A model generated the notes under the pieces. It saw only the letters and a list, made by a program, of their open reading frames with translations, was not told the origin of the DNA and did not search any database. This document shows, piece after piece, positions 45,201 through 54,143 of a stretch of DNA of 64,000 nt. Where the stretch lies: positions 1 through 64,000 of the forward strand of contig CAIWCC010000010.1 of NCBI GenBank assembly GCA_903911085.1, read 5' to 3'. The DNA is from an uncultured Bacteroidales bacterium. Its GTDB lineage: Bacteria > Bacteroidota > Bacteroidia > Bacteroidales > Paludibacteraceae. Positions within the stretch are counted from its first letter, which is position 1; the number at the start of each line of letters is the position of its first letter. A program made the position numbers and the translations under genes.

Positions 45201-45363
45201 ATTTAATGGTTGCTCCAATAATTGGTTCGTTCATTTTGTCAACAACAGTTCCCACTACAGTTGGTTGCTGCGAAAAAGATTGTTGTACGCTACTAAACAA
45301 AATTAGTAGCACCACAAAAAAACGAGGAATCTGCATTCTTTTCATTTTGTGAGTTTTTTTCAT
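42211..45363 (-). CDS. susC: SusC/RagA-family TonB-dependent transporter
   Basis: 1050 residues. A signal peptide (MKRMQIPRFFVVLLILFSS; the first ATG adds six residues) precedes a carboxypeptidase-regulatory-like domain (VVGTVVDKMNEPIIGATIKL). Then come the TonB box region (GLDEVVVVGYG), the plug (SKVNMSDVMKAPVASITDAL, PLYVIDGFPLENANLN, ILKDASATAIYGARGANGV) and a 22-strand barrel to the terminal aromatic residue. There is no N-terminal STN or sigma-interacting domain, so control is by the hybrid regulator rather than by an anti-sigma system. Length and motifs are normal. It follows GH106 after 155 bases that hold a candidate promoter. Confidence 0.97.
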   Translation of the reverse strand: MKKTHKMKRMQIPRFFVVLLILFSSVQQSFSQQPTVVGTVVDKMNEPIIGATIKLKGTSKGTITDFNGKFSLSAPKNSTLEISYLGMNSETVKTEGKPLFIVLEANAQGLDEVVVVGYGMSTKRDVTGSMSKVNMSDVMKAPVASITDALGGRIAGVSVTSSDGQPGVGANIVIRGTNSLTGDNSPLYVIDGFPLENANLNSTPPEDIESMEILKDASATAIYGARGANGVILITTKKGKVGKPVITYDGSYGLQQVTKRMDLMNPYDFLIMTNEFDGPTTKARYLKPNDPNATFKTFEDYIGVKGVDFQDALFQLAPMKSHNLAMRGGSENTRFSVSLNSMDQEGVIICGGFNRLQGKVVLDQKINNLISTGINIGYSQVKTYGIVPSESGYTTATYLMTDVWGYRPISNSGSSDEIFNADRDPNDATTDLRFNPFVHAKNAINDRLSKNLNANGYLELNFTPELKLRISGGINQSEKKNSDFSNSRTKGGNDYKFERVNGQIFFNEGNTWLNENILTYNKKLKSGHKFNVIGGFTMQGANSANFGSRGIQLPFEALGLSGLDLGTPQSISSSSSAWTMASFLGRINYDYKSRYLLTMSYRADGSSKFSTLNKWSYFPSGSLAWRASEEKFIKNAIPVISDLKLRASWGVTGNNRVGDFASMAQMNGTYYYNGVDYSAIIPTALSNTTLKWENTAQTNLGVDFGMFQQRIVFTVDAYRKTTYDLLLNSKMPGSTGYTSAMKNIGKVQNQGLEFTLNTINIKSKDFEWSTNFNISFNRNKVLELSENQHSYASSAGGNFSPTAYAAIVGEPMAQMLGYVYDGLYQYSDFDVTPAGAYLLKNEVPCNTPSRTNAVAPGHIKFKDLNGDGIINTSDMTIIGHPLPVHTGGLSNTFSYKGIDLNVFFQWSYGNDIYNGNRYVFESSRIEFGGYNKFATYADRWRPDNLDATIPVTRGEAPSLGAYASTRTVEDGSYLKLKTVSLGYTFPSILVKKIGMSRLRIYAAAQNLFTWTNYSGFDPEVSSINSALTPGFDFSTYPRASTLTFGLNAAF

Positions 45364-45400
45364 TTTTTATTTTTTTTTGATTGTATATATTTACTGTTTG

Positions 45401-45408
45401 CAAAAATA
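45401..45408 (-). promoter_or_regulatory. Candidate -7 box upstream of susC
   Basis: Minus-strand TATTTTTG fits TAnnTTTG and lies 38 bases before the susC start. A clear -33 TTTG is absent at 19-21 bases, consistent with (but not proof of) activation by the hybrid regulator. Confidence 0.4.
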
Positions 45409-45518
45409 CTATAGACTAATTATTAGGATATGAAGAATTTATATTTATAGGTGTTATTTCCTCTCAAATACGAATATGATATATGAAATGTATGAACAAA
45501 ACACATTCTAATTACCTT

Positions 45519-48494
45519 CTATTTAATCTTCAATATCTCCTCGCCTAAATTTACTAATCGCACAGGGCCAACTAAACCCGCAGGTTGAAGTGGACTATTA
45601 TTGCGGTAGTAATACCAAATAGTGAAAGTTTTTCGGCCTTCCGATGGGCGGGCTTCGTTTTTAAGAAACCAGTCTGGATACGATTTCATAGCTCTTCCTC
45701 TTTCTGAGCCTCTGTCTGAACCCCAATCAAAATCGGCGGACTCTTTCTCATCGCCTATTAGTCGGTTAGCCCAATTGTTGGTAACAGCTATTTCTATGGT
45801 ATTGTTACCCGATTTTAGTGCATCGGTAATATCCACTTTGAACGGAGGATACCACAATGTTCCTTTATCAGAATTATTGATTTTTACTTGAGCAAGGTCG
45901 TTCATTTCACCCAAATCGAGAACGATACGTTTGCCTGTAGCTATCTCTTTAGCATTTATTTTCACTATTTTCTTATAGGTAGCAGTACCTGCAAAATACA
46001 TAACTTCTTTATCGGTCGACTTGCTAAAATCAATTAGCTTAGTAAAAGAACGTTTAAAAGTAGCACCCAATTTTGGCACAAAAGTTACGTCCCAATTTCC
46101 GTCTGAAATATCTTTGCTCTCTTTTGGCTTAATTGATACCGATTTCTGAATGCCAGATGCGTAAGTTACCTTGGCATTTATTGTATCGGCTGATTGTAAC
46201 GCTGCAACACCATTCGAATTTGTAGTTACGCTCCAATCGTTTTTTAATCCTTCAACTTTAACGTCAACTAAATGATCTGTTGACTCAATTAGTTTTTGAA
46301 AAATAACAAAAGCTGATTGCTGTCCTTTGAGTTTTAAATTTACGGTTGTTCGTCCATCTTTGTCACTCCATACGGCTGCTTTTTGCATTGTTCCATCTTC
46401 GGCATTCCAAATCTCGGGCTGTTTACCCGAAACGCGAAACGACACAGAGAAACTTTGAGCGGTACTATCCATATTGGCTACAAAGTAAATGTCTTTATCG
46501 TTTCCATTTCTATGAGTTAGTCTGATTTCATCTGCTTTTGTTGCCCTACTAACGATGTAATCGGGTGTGATATTAAATTTCTTTTTTGCCTCTTCAACAT
46601 CTGACAATATAGTTCCATTTCCATATTTTGATGTTGAACCTTTACCCCATACCTCTTCGGATATTGCTTTGAGTTCTTCATCGCATGACGGATAATTTGC
46701 TAAACTTGGTGATTTTTTTGGTTTTGGCGAAACAACGGTAGCACCATTGGCTACTAATTCTTTAATTTTGCGGGCAACTTCCGGAAGCATTGTGCTGTTT
46801 GAAAATAGGATAAAAGGATAACTACGACCCGATGGCAATACTACACGACCCTCCTTTACAATTATTTTACTCTCCAGAAAATCAGTCACCGAAAGCACGT
46901 CTGCGTTGCCTTTCAAATTTTCGACACAGAGATAATCAGAAACACGCTCCCCGTATTGTAACAGTACCTGACAACGAGTAATATAATCGAAATATGCTTT
47001 CCCTGATTGTGCCCAGGTTTGATAACGGCTAAAATGAGTTCCCCACCAACCCATTCCCATTCCTGGTTGATATTTATCATCAAATGGTTGATGCACCCAA
47101 TGGTGAAGAATTAGCCGATTGACTCCACTCGAAAATGCACCATCTGTAGATAGTTTCAGAAAAGCAGGATCTTCGGTATATTTACTTTTAGCTGGAGTAC
47201 TTGTAAATGCTTCTGCACTAACTACTGTTTTTCCGGCAGCAGCTGCTGCTCCAGGAATATTGCTATTAATGAACCCTTTGCTGTGTGTCCAAAACTCGCC
47301 CATTGGTAAATCGGACATTGCAGTACCTTGCTGAGTATTAAAAGGACCTCCATAGGATTCCCATTGTAATGAAAGATTATTCTCATTCAACATTTTCTTC
47401 CCTATTTTAAATCCATTGTTCATGAATAGTTTGTTCACAACATCATTAAAATCCCATTCAAATCGTTTAGTTACTTCTTCACTCTCGAAAATTCTACGTT
47501 TTGTATTTTTCGAATCCTGCGTAATAGACTGCCCAAAAGTGAGCAACCAAGGTGTTGGATCATATCCTTTTAATTTTATAAAATCTTCCTTGAATTTTGG
47601 CGTCCATGTTTGATTACCAGCTTCATAACTATCAATAAGCATGTGTTTAAATGATTTTCCGAGGTAAGCACCCAAATGTTGTTTAACCGGATCAAGAACT
47701 TGATTCCAATGAAAAACAGACTGTTCTACACTCATCTTATCTGCTTCCAATGTTTTGCCAAGTACATCATCTGGAACAGGATGAGGAGAACGACCGGTAG
47801 AAGCGTGCCCCATTCTATAAACAATCCATTTCTCGCCTTTTGGTGCTTTCCAGTTCAAACCTTTTATTGAATCGAATTGTGCTGTAAGATTTAGAACATT
47901 AGCAATAGAATGCTTTGTTGTATCAGCTGGAATGGCAAGCACAAACACATCTTTATAAAATGAAAGAACACGACCAGTACCACCATAACCATTAAAGGGT
48001 TTAAATTTAGGCTTCGACAATACAATAGGATTTTTTTCATCACCTCCAACAACTGTGGTTTCGCTCCACACCAATTGTTGCATGCTTCGCTCCTCGTCTA
48101 TCCACGGACCACCTGTGGTTGAATAACCTACCGAATTATGCAGCCCAATTTCCAACCCTAACCGTTGAGCTTCCGAGGCTGCGAATCGCAAAGCTTCCCA
48201 ATATGCAGGACTACGATATGTTTGCTCCGGCCAAGGATTATTTAAAGTAGGTGCATGACTCTCTTGCACAGCCGAAGAAAGGTTAAAGATAGTTGCACCA
48301 CCAATTCCCATGGTTTTCATTGCTTCAAGGTCTTTGGTTATGCCCGATTTAGAGAAGTTTGAACCCATCCAATGCCACCAAACATAGGGTCTGGTCGTAA
48401 CGGGTGGATTTAAGAATAAAGATTCAAGTGTAGCCTGTTGGCTAAATGTAGAAAAAGACACCAGCAAAGCTAGTATGAAAAGATTTTTTCTCAT
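45519..48494 (-). CDS. GH106-type glycosidase (alpha-L-rhamnosidase family)
   Basis: 991 residues. Signal peptide MRKNLFILALLVSFSTFSQQ. The N-terminal barrel shows GH106 features: RPYVWWHWMGSNFSKSGIT, DLEAMKTMGIGGATIFN, GLEIGLHNSVGYSTTGGPW and LIDSYEAGNQTWTPKF, in which Glu291 is a likely catalytic residue. HHWVHQPFDDKYQPGMGMG lies further on. A C-terminal galactose-binding-like jelly roll (IVLDLGEMNDLAQVKIN, VAVTNNWANRLIGD) ends the protein. GH106 members release alpha-L-rhamnose from pectins and other glycans; related GH106-like proteins may have other specificities. It is the first gene of the divergently transcribed side, facing the regulator. Confidence 0.85.
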   Translation of the reverse strand: MRKNLFILALLVSFSTFSQQATLESLFLNPPVTTRPYVWWHWMGSNFSKSGITKDLEAMKTMGIGGATIFNLSSAVQESHAPTLNNPWPEQTYRSPAYWEALRFAASEAQRLGLEIGLHNSVGYSTTGGPWIDEERSMQQLVWSETTVVGGDEKNPIVLSKPKFKPFNGYGGTGRVLSFYKDVFVLAIPADTTKHSIANVLNLTAQFDSIKGLNWKAPKGEKWIVYRMGHASTGRSPHPVPDDVLGKTLEADKMSVEQSVFHWNQVLDPVKQHLGAYLGKSFKHMLIDSYEAGNQTWTPKFKEDFIKLKGYDPTPWLLTFGQSITQDSKNTKRRIFESEEVTKRFEWDFNDVVNKLFMNNGFKIGKKMLNENNLSLQWESYGGPFNTQQGTAMSDLPMGEFWTHSKGFINSNIPGAAAAAGKTVVSAEAFTSTPAKSKYTEDPAFLKLSTDGAFSSGVNRLILHHWVHQPFDDKYQPGMGMGWWGTHFSRYQTWAQSGKAYFDYITRCQVLLQYGERVSDYLCVENLKGNADVLSVTDFLESKIIVKEGRVVLPSGRSYPFILFSNSTMLPEVARKIKELVANGATVVSPKPKKSPSLANYPSCDEELKAISEEVWGKGSTSKYGNGTILSDVEEAKKKFNITPDYIVSRATKADEIRLTHRNGNDKDIYFVANMDSTAQSFSVSFRVSGKQPEIWNAEDGTMQKAAVWSDKDGRTTVNLKLKGQQSAFVIFQKLIESTDHLVDVKVEGLKNDWSVTTNSNGVAALQSADTINAKVTYASGIQKSVSIKPKESKDISDGNWDVTFVPKLGATFKRSFTKLIDFSKSTDKEVMYFAGTATYKKIVKINAKEIATGKRIVLDLGEMNDLAQVKINNSDKGTLWYPPFKVDITDALKSGNNTIEIAVTNNWANRLIGDEKESADFDWGSDRGSERGRAMKSYPDWFLKNEARPSEGRKTFTIWYYYRNNSPLQPAGLVGPVRLVNLGEEILKIK

Positions 48495-48643
48495 GTTTTT
48501 TTTGAAGTAGTATTGATTAGTAAATTATTTTCTGAAATAGTTTCAATGCAAAAAATGAAAAATGATTAATGTAGAATACTAGGTCGTAAAAGTAAGATAA
48601 ATATAATTTTAAACTGTGATAAACTTCTCCAAAATAAGTATTT

Positions 48644-48675
48644 CAAATATATCAATACAAAAAAGTGATAACAAA
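48644..48675 (-). promoter_or_regulatory. Promoter of the GH106 gene
   Basis: Minus strand: -33 TTTG (48675-48672), 20-base spacer, -7 TATATTTG (48651-48644). Both boxes and the spacing match the Bacteroidota housekeeping consensus. A leader of about 140 bases would precede the ATG at 48494. Confidence 0.6.
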
Positions 48676-48720
48676 TGTACAAATAAATCATACCAAAATG
48701 TATTTCTAATAAATTTGGAG

Positions 48721-48751
48721 ATTGTATTAGTTTGTATTTTAATTACTTTTG
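48721..48751 (+). promoter_or_regulatory. Promoter of the hybrid regulator gene
   Basis: Plus strand: ATTG (48721-48724) as a -33 element, 19-base spacer, -7 TACTTTTG (48744-48751). The start codon follows 42 bases later. It lies back to back with the GH106 promoter; the whole 298-base divergent spacer contains nothing else I can name. Confidence 0.55.
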
Positions 48752-48792
48752 CAATAAAAAAAGTGTTCAATTGTCAACCTCAATGAAATATT

Positions 48793-51700
48793 ATGAACAA
48801 ATTCAAATCAATAATTGTCGTATTTTTCGTTATCTTTTTTTTATCAAATACAAGAGCTCAAAACATCAGTTTCAAATATCTAGGCTTAAAAGAAGGACTA
48901 TCGCAAATGTCTGTTGTTTCGATATGGAGCGACGAAATGGACGTTATGTGGTTTGCCACACGGCGGGGAATAAATTACTATGATGGAAATCGAATTTTAC
49001 CGTTGACTATGACAACAACAGATGGTCGTGTGGAGCATTTCGACAGAGCACGTTTTATATGTGGCGATCGAAATGGGATTATCTATTTTGTCAGCGATGA
49101 GGAACTTGTTCAATACAATCGAAAATTCAATAAATTTAGCTCTCTAGGAAAAACCATTACCTCTTTAGCTCATCAACAAAACCAACTCTGGGCAGCAAGA
49201 AAACAAACAATCTTATATCTCGACAAACAAAGCAATTCTCTTAAACCATATGTTGATTTAAAAAATATTTCAAATTCCAATATAAGAACTATTCTCGAAA
49301 GCACAAACGGTCAATTATATATAGGAAGCGATGATGGATTTATTAATGTCGACAAGAAAAAAAATGGAAGAGTTATCATTCCAAATATTGCTGTTAATAC
49401 TTTTTTTGAAGATAATAAACGAAATATTTGGATTGGGGCAAAGAGTGGATTATACAAAATGTCACCCGATAAGCAAATTTCGTATTATGCAAAGAAAGAA
49501 GGAGACTCAAATACTTTGTTATCAAATGATGTCAGAGCAATAACTCAGGACAAAGATGGATATATCTGGCTTGGTACAAATGCAGGTATTAATAAGCTTG
49601 ACCCTGCCACACAAATATTTACGCCTTACACACCAAATGAAAATAACATTACATCGCTCAGCCATCCTTCCGTATACAGCATCTATTGCGATAAACAAGG
49701 AACAATTTGGATTGGTACATTTTATGGAGGTGTAAACTATTTTAATCTCCAAAACGAAATTTTCAAGTATCCATTTAACGATATTGCTAGATTCCGGAAG
49801 AGCTATGCAATTGATGTCATTTGCCCTATCAACTCTGAAGAAGTTTTTATTACATCTTCCACACTGGGTACTTTCAGATATAATACTCGAACCAACCAGT
49901 ACAAGCCTATACCTTTTCCTTTGAAGAATTTACATTTACTTTCCTTTTTTCACGATACAAAGTCCAATCTTATTTATTGCGGAACAATTAGTAATGGAGT
50001 TATTATCTATGATGCAACACGAAATTATTTTTTACCACAGAATATTAACACTTCCAATACTTGCCTGCCTAGCAACAGTATTGTTGGGCTAACTTTTTCA
50101 GAAAACACTTTATATATTGCCACTCCCAAAGGTTATATTGTTTATAACACTATAAATAAGTCTTCAAGTCCAATGTTTTCTCAAATTTCCGACAGTACAT
50201 CTGTTCCTTCCCGTATGATGACAGATGCTAAAGGAAGACTTTGGATGCTATTTCTTGGCCCTGAAGTAGTTTGTTATTATCCGAAAACGAAACAATCAAA
50301 AATACATCACGAATTACAAGCAACATACCCATTGGAACAATCCATTAGGACAAACACCATTTTCGAAGACAATAATCACCGGATATGGATTGCTACTTCG
50401 GGCAAGGGACTTTGCAAATACAATGAAAAAACCGCTAAATTTGAAGTCTTTGCCAATGAAAGTTCCGGACTGAATAGTAATTATTGTTTCGACATAAAAC
50501 AAGGGATAAATGGCGATTTGGTAGCTTTCGAAAGTAACGGTATTACATTTATTGATGTCGAGAATAAAAAGTTTAGCCATCTGTTGGGCGAAAGATTTTT
50601 GTCCGATAAAATAATGAATGAAGGTTGTGGCTATTATGCTGATAATAATGGAAATATATTGGCAGGTACTATTCAAGGGTTTGTGGCTTTTAATCAAGAA
50701 TTATTATCCAAAGACATTCCTCAATCCAATCTGTTTTTCTCTCAATTATTAGTAAATTCGGAAGAAGTATTGCCAAACGATGAAACTGGAATTCTGCAAG
50801 AATCTCTTCCTTATGTAAAATCACTTGAATTAAGCAGTAAAAACAAGAGCTTTGATATATTATATTCCATTACCAATTATCTGAAAATTGGTAACTTCAA
50901 CACAGAATATATGCTCGAAGGTTTTGATAAACAATGGATTAAAACTAATTCAAACAGAATTCATTATACAAACTTAAGTTCAGGAGATTACAAATTGAAG
51001 GTCAGAATCCGAAACGAATCTGGCATTTGCAAAGAAATTACTTTACCTGTAAAAATATATCCCCCATTTTATGCATCAATATGGGCTATCATTTTATATT
51101 TAATACTGTCGGGTATTATTCTATTTTATACAATACGCTTTTTTAATTCCAGGCATTTATTAATGCTTTCTTTGGATTACGAACAGCGCGAGAAACTAAG
51201 AATTGAAGAACTTAATCAGGCCAAAGTAAGATTCTATATTAATGTTTCACATGAGTTCAGAACGCCTATTTCATTAATAATGGCACAAATAGAGCTTTTA
51301 TTAAACAATCATCCCGATTTGAATATCCAAGTAAAAAAAGCTATTCAACGAATGTACAAAAATGCCGACAAGTTACAAAATCTGGTAACCGAAGTGTTGG
51401 ATTTCAGAAAACAAGAATTGGGAAAAATGAAGTTGGCTCTATCAACGGTAAATGTAGTAGATTTACTAACTGACATTGTAGATTCATTTCAGGAAAGAGC
51501 AATAATTCAAAACCAAGAGATTAAATACATTTCCTCAGAAAAAGAAATATCACTTTTTATCGATAGAAATTTGTTTAGTAAAGCTATTTATAATCTGGTA
51601 TCTAACGCATGTAAATTCACTCCGCAAGAAGGGATAATTACTGTTTCATGCGAACAATTTCAAAACAAAGTAACAATCACTATATCAGATAACGGCGTTG

Positions 51701-52776
51701 GAATTCCTATCGAGGATTTGCCAAATGTATTTGAGCGATTTTATCAGGCTTCAAATTCAACATCCGGAGAAGGCTCTGGCATTGGATTATCGTACGTTAA
51801 AGAAATTGTAGAACTACACGGAGGATTAATACAGGCAAAAAATAATGAGAATAACTCTGGATGTACTTTTACCATTGTGATGGATCAGAAAAAGAGTGCT
51901 GGCATCATGTTTAAAACCCAGAATGAAGAGAACGATTCATTTGTAAATATAAATTCATTCACCACAGATGAAACGCTTTATGATAATATTATTGTTGATG
52001 AAACAAGTGAACGAAATACAATTTTGATTGTTGAGGACAATAATGAAATGTTGAATCTGTTGACCGAAGTATTTACTCCAATATACAACGTACAAACCGC
52101 TAAGGATGGTTCAGAGGCACTTGATTTACTAAAAATGCTTCATCCTGATATAATTTTGAGTGATGTTATGATGTCAAAAGTGTCTGGTTTAGAGCTTTGT
52201 ACACAAATAAAAAATAACTACGATACCTGCCACATACCTGTTGTGTTACTAACGGCGCAAAGTTTGGAAGCTAGTACCATTGAAGGTCTACAAACTGGTG
52301 CAGATGATTATATAACTAAACCTTTCAATGCAAGGATTTTGATTATGCGTTGCAACAACCTTGTAAATACCAGAAGAGTGTTGCAAGATAAATTTGCCAA
52401 ACAAGCTGAGTTTTCACCCAAAATAATAGCTACCAACCCGAATGATATTATTTTTATGAATAAAGCTTATAAGGTTATTGAAGCTAATTTTGAAAATCAA
52501 AACTTTGACGTTGATATGTTTTGCAGCGAAATGGCAATGAGTCGTGTAAAACTTTATAGTAAAATGAAGGGAGTTTCAGGTTTAACACCTAAAGACTTTA
52601 TTCAAAATGTAAAACTCAAAAAGGCAGCTGATTTGTTGATAAACAGACCTGATTTGCTTATTGCCGATATTACTTATAAATTAGGATTCAGCTCACCAAG
52701 ATATTTCAGCAAAAGCTTCAAAGAATTATTTGGCATAATACCAACTGAATATCGTGAGAAAAACAAAGGACAATAG
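48793..52776 (+). CDS. Hybrid two-component system sensor kinase/regulator (HTCS)
   Basis: 1327 residues, the only clear plus-strand gene. Signal peptide (MNKFKSIIVVFFVIFFLSN), then about 730 periplasmic residues of two-component propeller (Reg_prop) blades (GLSQMSVVSIWSDEMDVMWF, DKDGYIWLGTNAGINKL) and a Y_Y_Y domain. One transmembrane helix lies at about 762-784. Cytoplasmic: HisKA with NVSHEFRTPIS (phosphorylated His820), HATPase_c (NLVSNACKFTP, GEGSGIGLSYV), receiver with acceptor Asp1124 (ILSDVMM), and an AraC-type helix-turn-helix (ITYKLGFSSPRYFSKSFKEL). Such proteins sense PUL breakdown products in the periplasm and activate susCD-type operons. Its position beside susCD supports local control. 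All catalytic residues are present. Confidence 0.97.
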   Translation: MNKFKSIIVVFFVIFFLSNTRAQNISFKYLGLKEGLSQMSVVSIWSDEMDVMWFATRRGINYYDGNRILPLTMTTTDGRVEHFDRARFICGDRNGIIYFVSDEELVQYNRKFNKFSSLGKTITSLAHQQNQLWAARKQTILYLDKQSNSLKPYVDLKNISNSNIRTILESTNGQLYIGSDDGFINVDKKKNGRVIIPNIAVNTFFEDNKRNIWIGAKSGLYKMSPDKQISYYAKKEGDSNTLLSNDVRAITQDKDGYIWLGTNAGINKLDPATQIFTPYTPNENNITSLSHPSVYSIYCDKQGTIWIGTFYGGVNYFNLQNEIFKYPFNDIARFRKSYAIDVICPINSEEVFITSSTLGTFRYNTRTNQYKPIPFPLKNLHLLSFFHDTKSNLIYCGTISNGVIIYDATRNYFLPQNINTSNTCLPSNSIVGLTFSENTLYIATPKGYIVYNTINKSSSPMFSQISDSTSVPSRMMTDAKGRLWMLFLGPEVVCYYPKTKQSKIHHELQATYPLEQSIRTNTIFEDNNHRIWIATSGKGLCKYNEKTAKFEVFANESSGLNSNYCFDIKQGINGDLVAFESNGITFIDVENKKFSHLLGERFLSDKIMNEGCGYYADNNGNILAGTIQGFVAFNQELLSKDIPQSNLFFSQLLVNSEEVLPNDETGILQESLPYVKSLELSSKNKSFDILYSITNYLKIGNFNTEYMLEGFDKQWIKTNSNRIHYTNLSSGDYKLKVRIRNESGICKEITLPVKIYPPFYASIWAIILYLILSGIILFYTIRFFNSRHLLMLSLDYEQREKLRIEELNQAKVRFYINVSHEFRTPISLIMAQIELLLNNHPDLNIQVKKAIQRMYKNADKLQNLVTEVLDFRKQELGKMKLALSTVNVVDLLTDIVDSFQERAIIQNQEIKYISSEKEISLFIDRNLFSKAIYNLVSNACKFTPQEGIITVSCEQFQNKVTITISDNGVGIPIEDLPNVFERFYQASNSTSGEGSGIGLSYVKEIVELHGGLIQAKNNENNSGCTFTIVMDQKKSAGIMFKTQNEENDSFVNINSFTTDETLYDNIIVDETSERNTILIVEDNNEMLNLLTEVFTPIYNVQTAKDGSEALDLLKMLHPDIILSDVMMSKVSGLELCTQIKNNYDTCHIPVVLLTAQSLEASTIEGLQTGADDYITKPFNARILIMRCNNLVNTRRVLQDKFAKQAEFSPKIIATNPNDIIFMNKAYKVIEANFENQNFDVDMFCSEMAMSRVKLYSKMKGVSGLTPKDFIQNVKLKKAADLLINRPDLLIADITYKLGFSSPRYFSKSFKELFGIIPTEYREKNKGQ

Positions 52777-52932
52777 AGAGAAGGGATAACTGTTTAGTAT
52801 TGAAATAAGTATGTAACTTAATTTTGAAGATAACTTTCACTATTATCCGATTAAATTAAATATTGATTTGGAAAACCCCTTCAAAGCCTCTTTAATGGTC
52901 ATTGAATTGAGATTTCTAAAATAGACCTCCCC

Positions 52933-53859
52933 TCAAAATTGCAGGTTCAGTGTGAACTGCCCTGTATTTGGTGGTGAGTTTTGTTTTTTTTCAAAAGCTC
53001 TTTTAGTTCCTCTGAGCAATTCATACACATCCAACATGCTTATCAGATGTATTCTTACCATGGTTGCCACAATCGAGAATGCTTTTTTTGTGTCTGCCTT
53101 CTTTTGCAATACCGTCAATAATAGTTGTGCTATCAACGTACACCAAATTTGAGTGCGGATAGCTGTTTCATTCTCTCCATAAAAGTAATGCAGCTGGAAG
53201 TTCTGTTTCATTTTTTTGAAAAGCAGTTCAATTCCCCAACGTTTTTTGTACAAAAAGGCGACCTCTTCTGCTGGTATTTCCAAGTTATTGGTCAAGAACA
53301 CATAATGACGGTTCTTTTCATCCTGATAGCAAACTCTTCGCAAAGTAACTCGATTACGTTTTTTGTTTTGTCGTTTACCCGATTCATCTTCCGGAACGTA
53401 TTTCAATTCAATTATCTCATCTTTCAGTACCATATCCACATCCTTGACACGTTCATGCTTGCGTTTAGTTTCTACAACCTCGTATTTTGCATTCGATTTT
53501 TGTCTGGTTACAAAATAAACCTTATTGTTAGTCCATAGTGCAAACTGGTGATAATAATTGTAGGCTTTGTCGAACACAATCATAGTGTTTGTGGCTAAAT
53601 CCAATGATTTTAAAAAGTTTTTGTCATGCACTTTGGCTTCCGTTATCTTGATAAACCGTCCAACTGACTGAACAGCGTCTATTAGCATGTGAACCTTTAA
53701 ACCACCTTTCTTTTTGCCATCCCTTTTGGATTACGACCAACTCCTTTTAGTATATCACTAAAAAGCGTTATGGTCGTAGAATCTATCAAAAGAACCTCCT
53801 TAAATGTCAATCCAAAAGTTCGGCTGTCCGACTAAATTTATTTCTGTATTTTTGCCCAT
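52933..53859 (-). pseudogene. IS4-family transposase remnant with internal deletion and frameshift
   Basis: The main intact frame (52933-53688) encodes the C-terminal half of a DDE_Tnp_1 transposase, with VFDKAYN (second Asp) and YKKRWGIELLFKKMKQ (the IS4 YREK-type motif with the Glu). Just upstream, LLIDSTTITLFSDILKGVGR (first Asp) is in another frame; one base is missing within AAAAGGGATGGC near 53729. Further up, an ATG at 53859 opens MGKNTEINLVGQPNF, typical of the N-terminus, but it runs at once into the middle of the gene. Roughly a hundred codons are thus deleted. I found no convincing terminal inverted repeats. It cannot encode an active enzyme. Confidence 0.8.
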
Positions 53860-54073
53860 ATAGTCTTTTATGTTTGTGGTAAAACAAAAGTACTATATCG
53901 ATGGAAGTTATCCAAAAGTGGATGGCTTCCCTTTTGTTTTCAAATTAATCTATCTTTTTTTAATCGTTCAGCAGTGACATTATTTGTACAATCGGTATTA
54001 CTTATTTTCAAATATAATCTTTTTTACAAAGTATTTTCAACTTTTTTTGGCTAAATAGAGTTCGTAGCAATAT

Positions 54074-54117
54074 AAAATCCTCAAAGGTCAGCATATAACT
54101 GACTCTTTGAGGATTTT
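54074..54117. terminator. Terminator of the 54144-59429 gene
   Basis: AAAATCCTCAAAG (54074-54086) pairs with CTTTGAGGATTTT (54105-54117), and an inner stem GTCAG/CTGAC extends it. The T-rich flanks on both strands allow two-way stopping. It lies 27 bases after the stop codon. The remaining 53860-54073 stretch shows no gene. Confidence 0.8.
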
Positions 54118-54143
54118 TCTTTCTACCAACTAAAAACTACAAA

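Noticed and set aside
52777-54060. Terminal inverted repeats of the IS4 remnant
   Set aside because: Only weak similarity around GATAACTT (near 52830) and its inverse (near 53905) was seen, too poor to define element ends.
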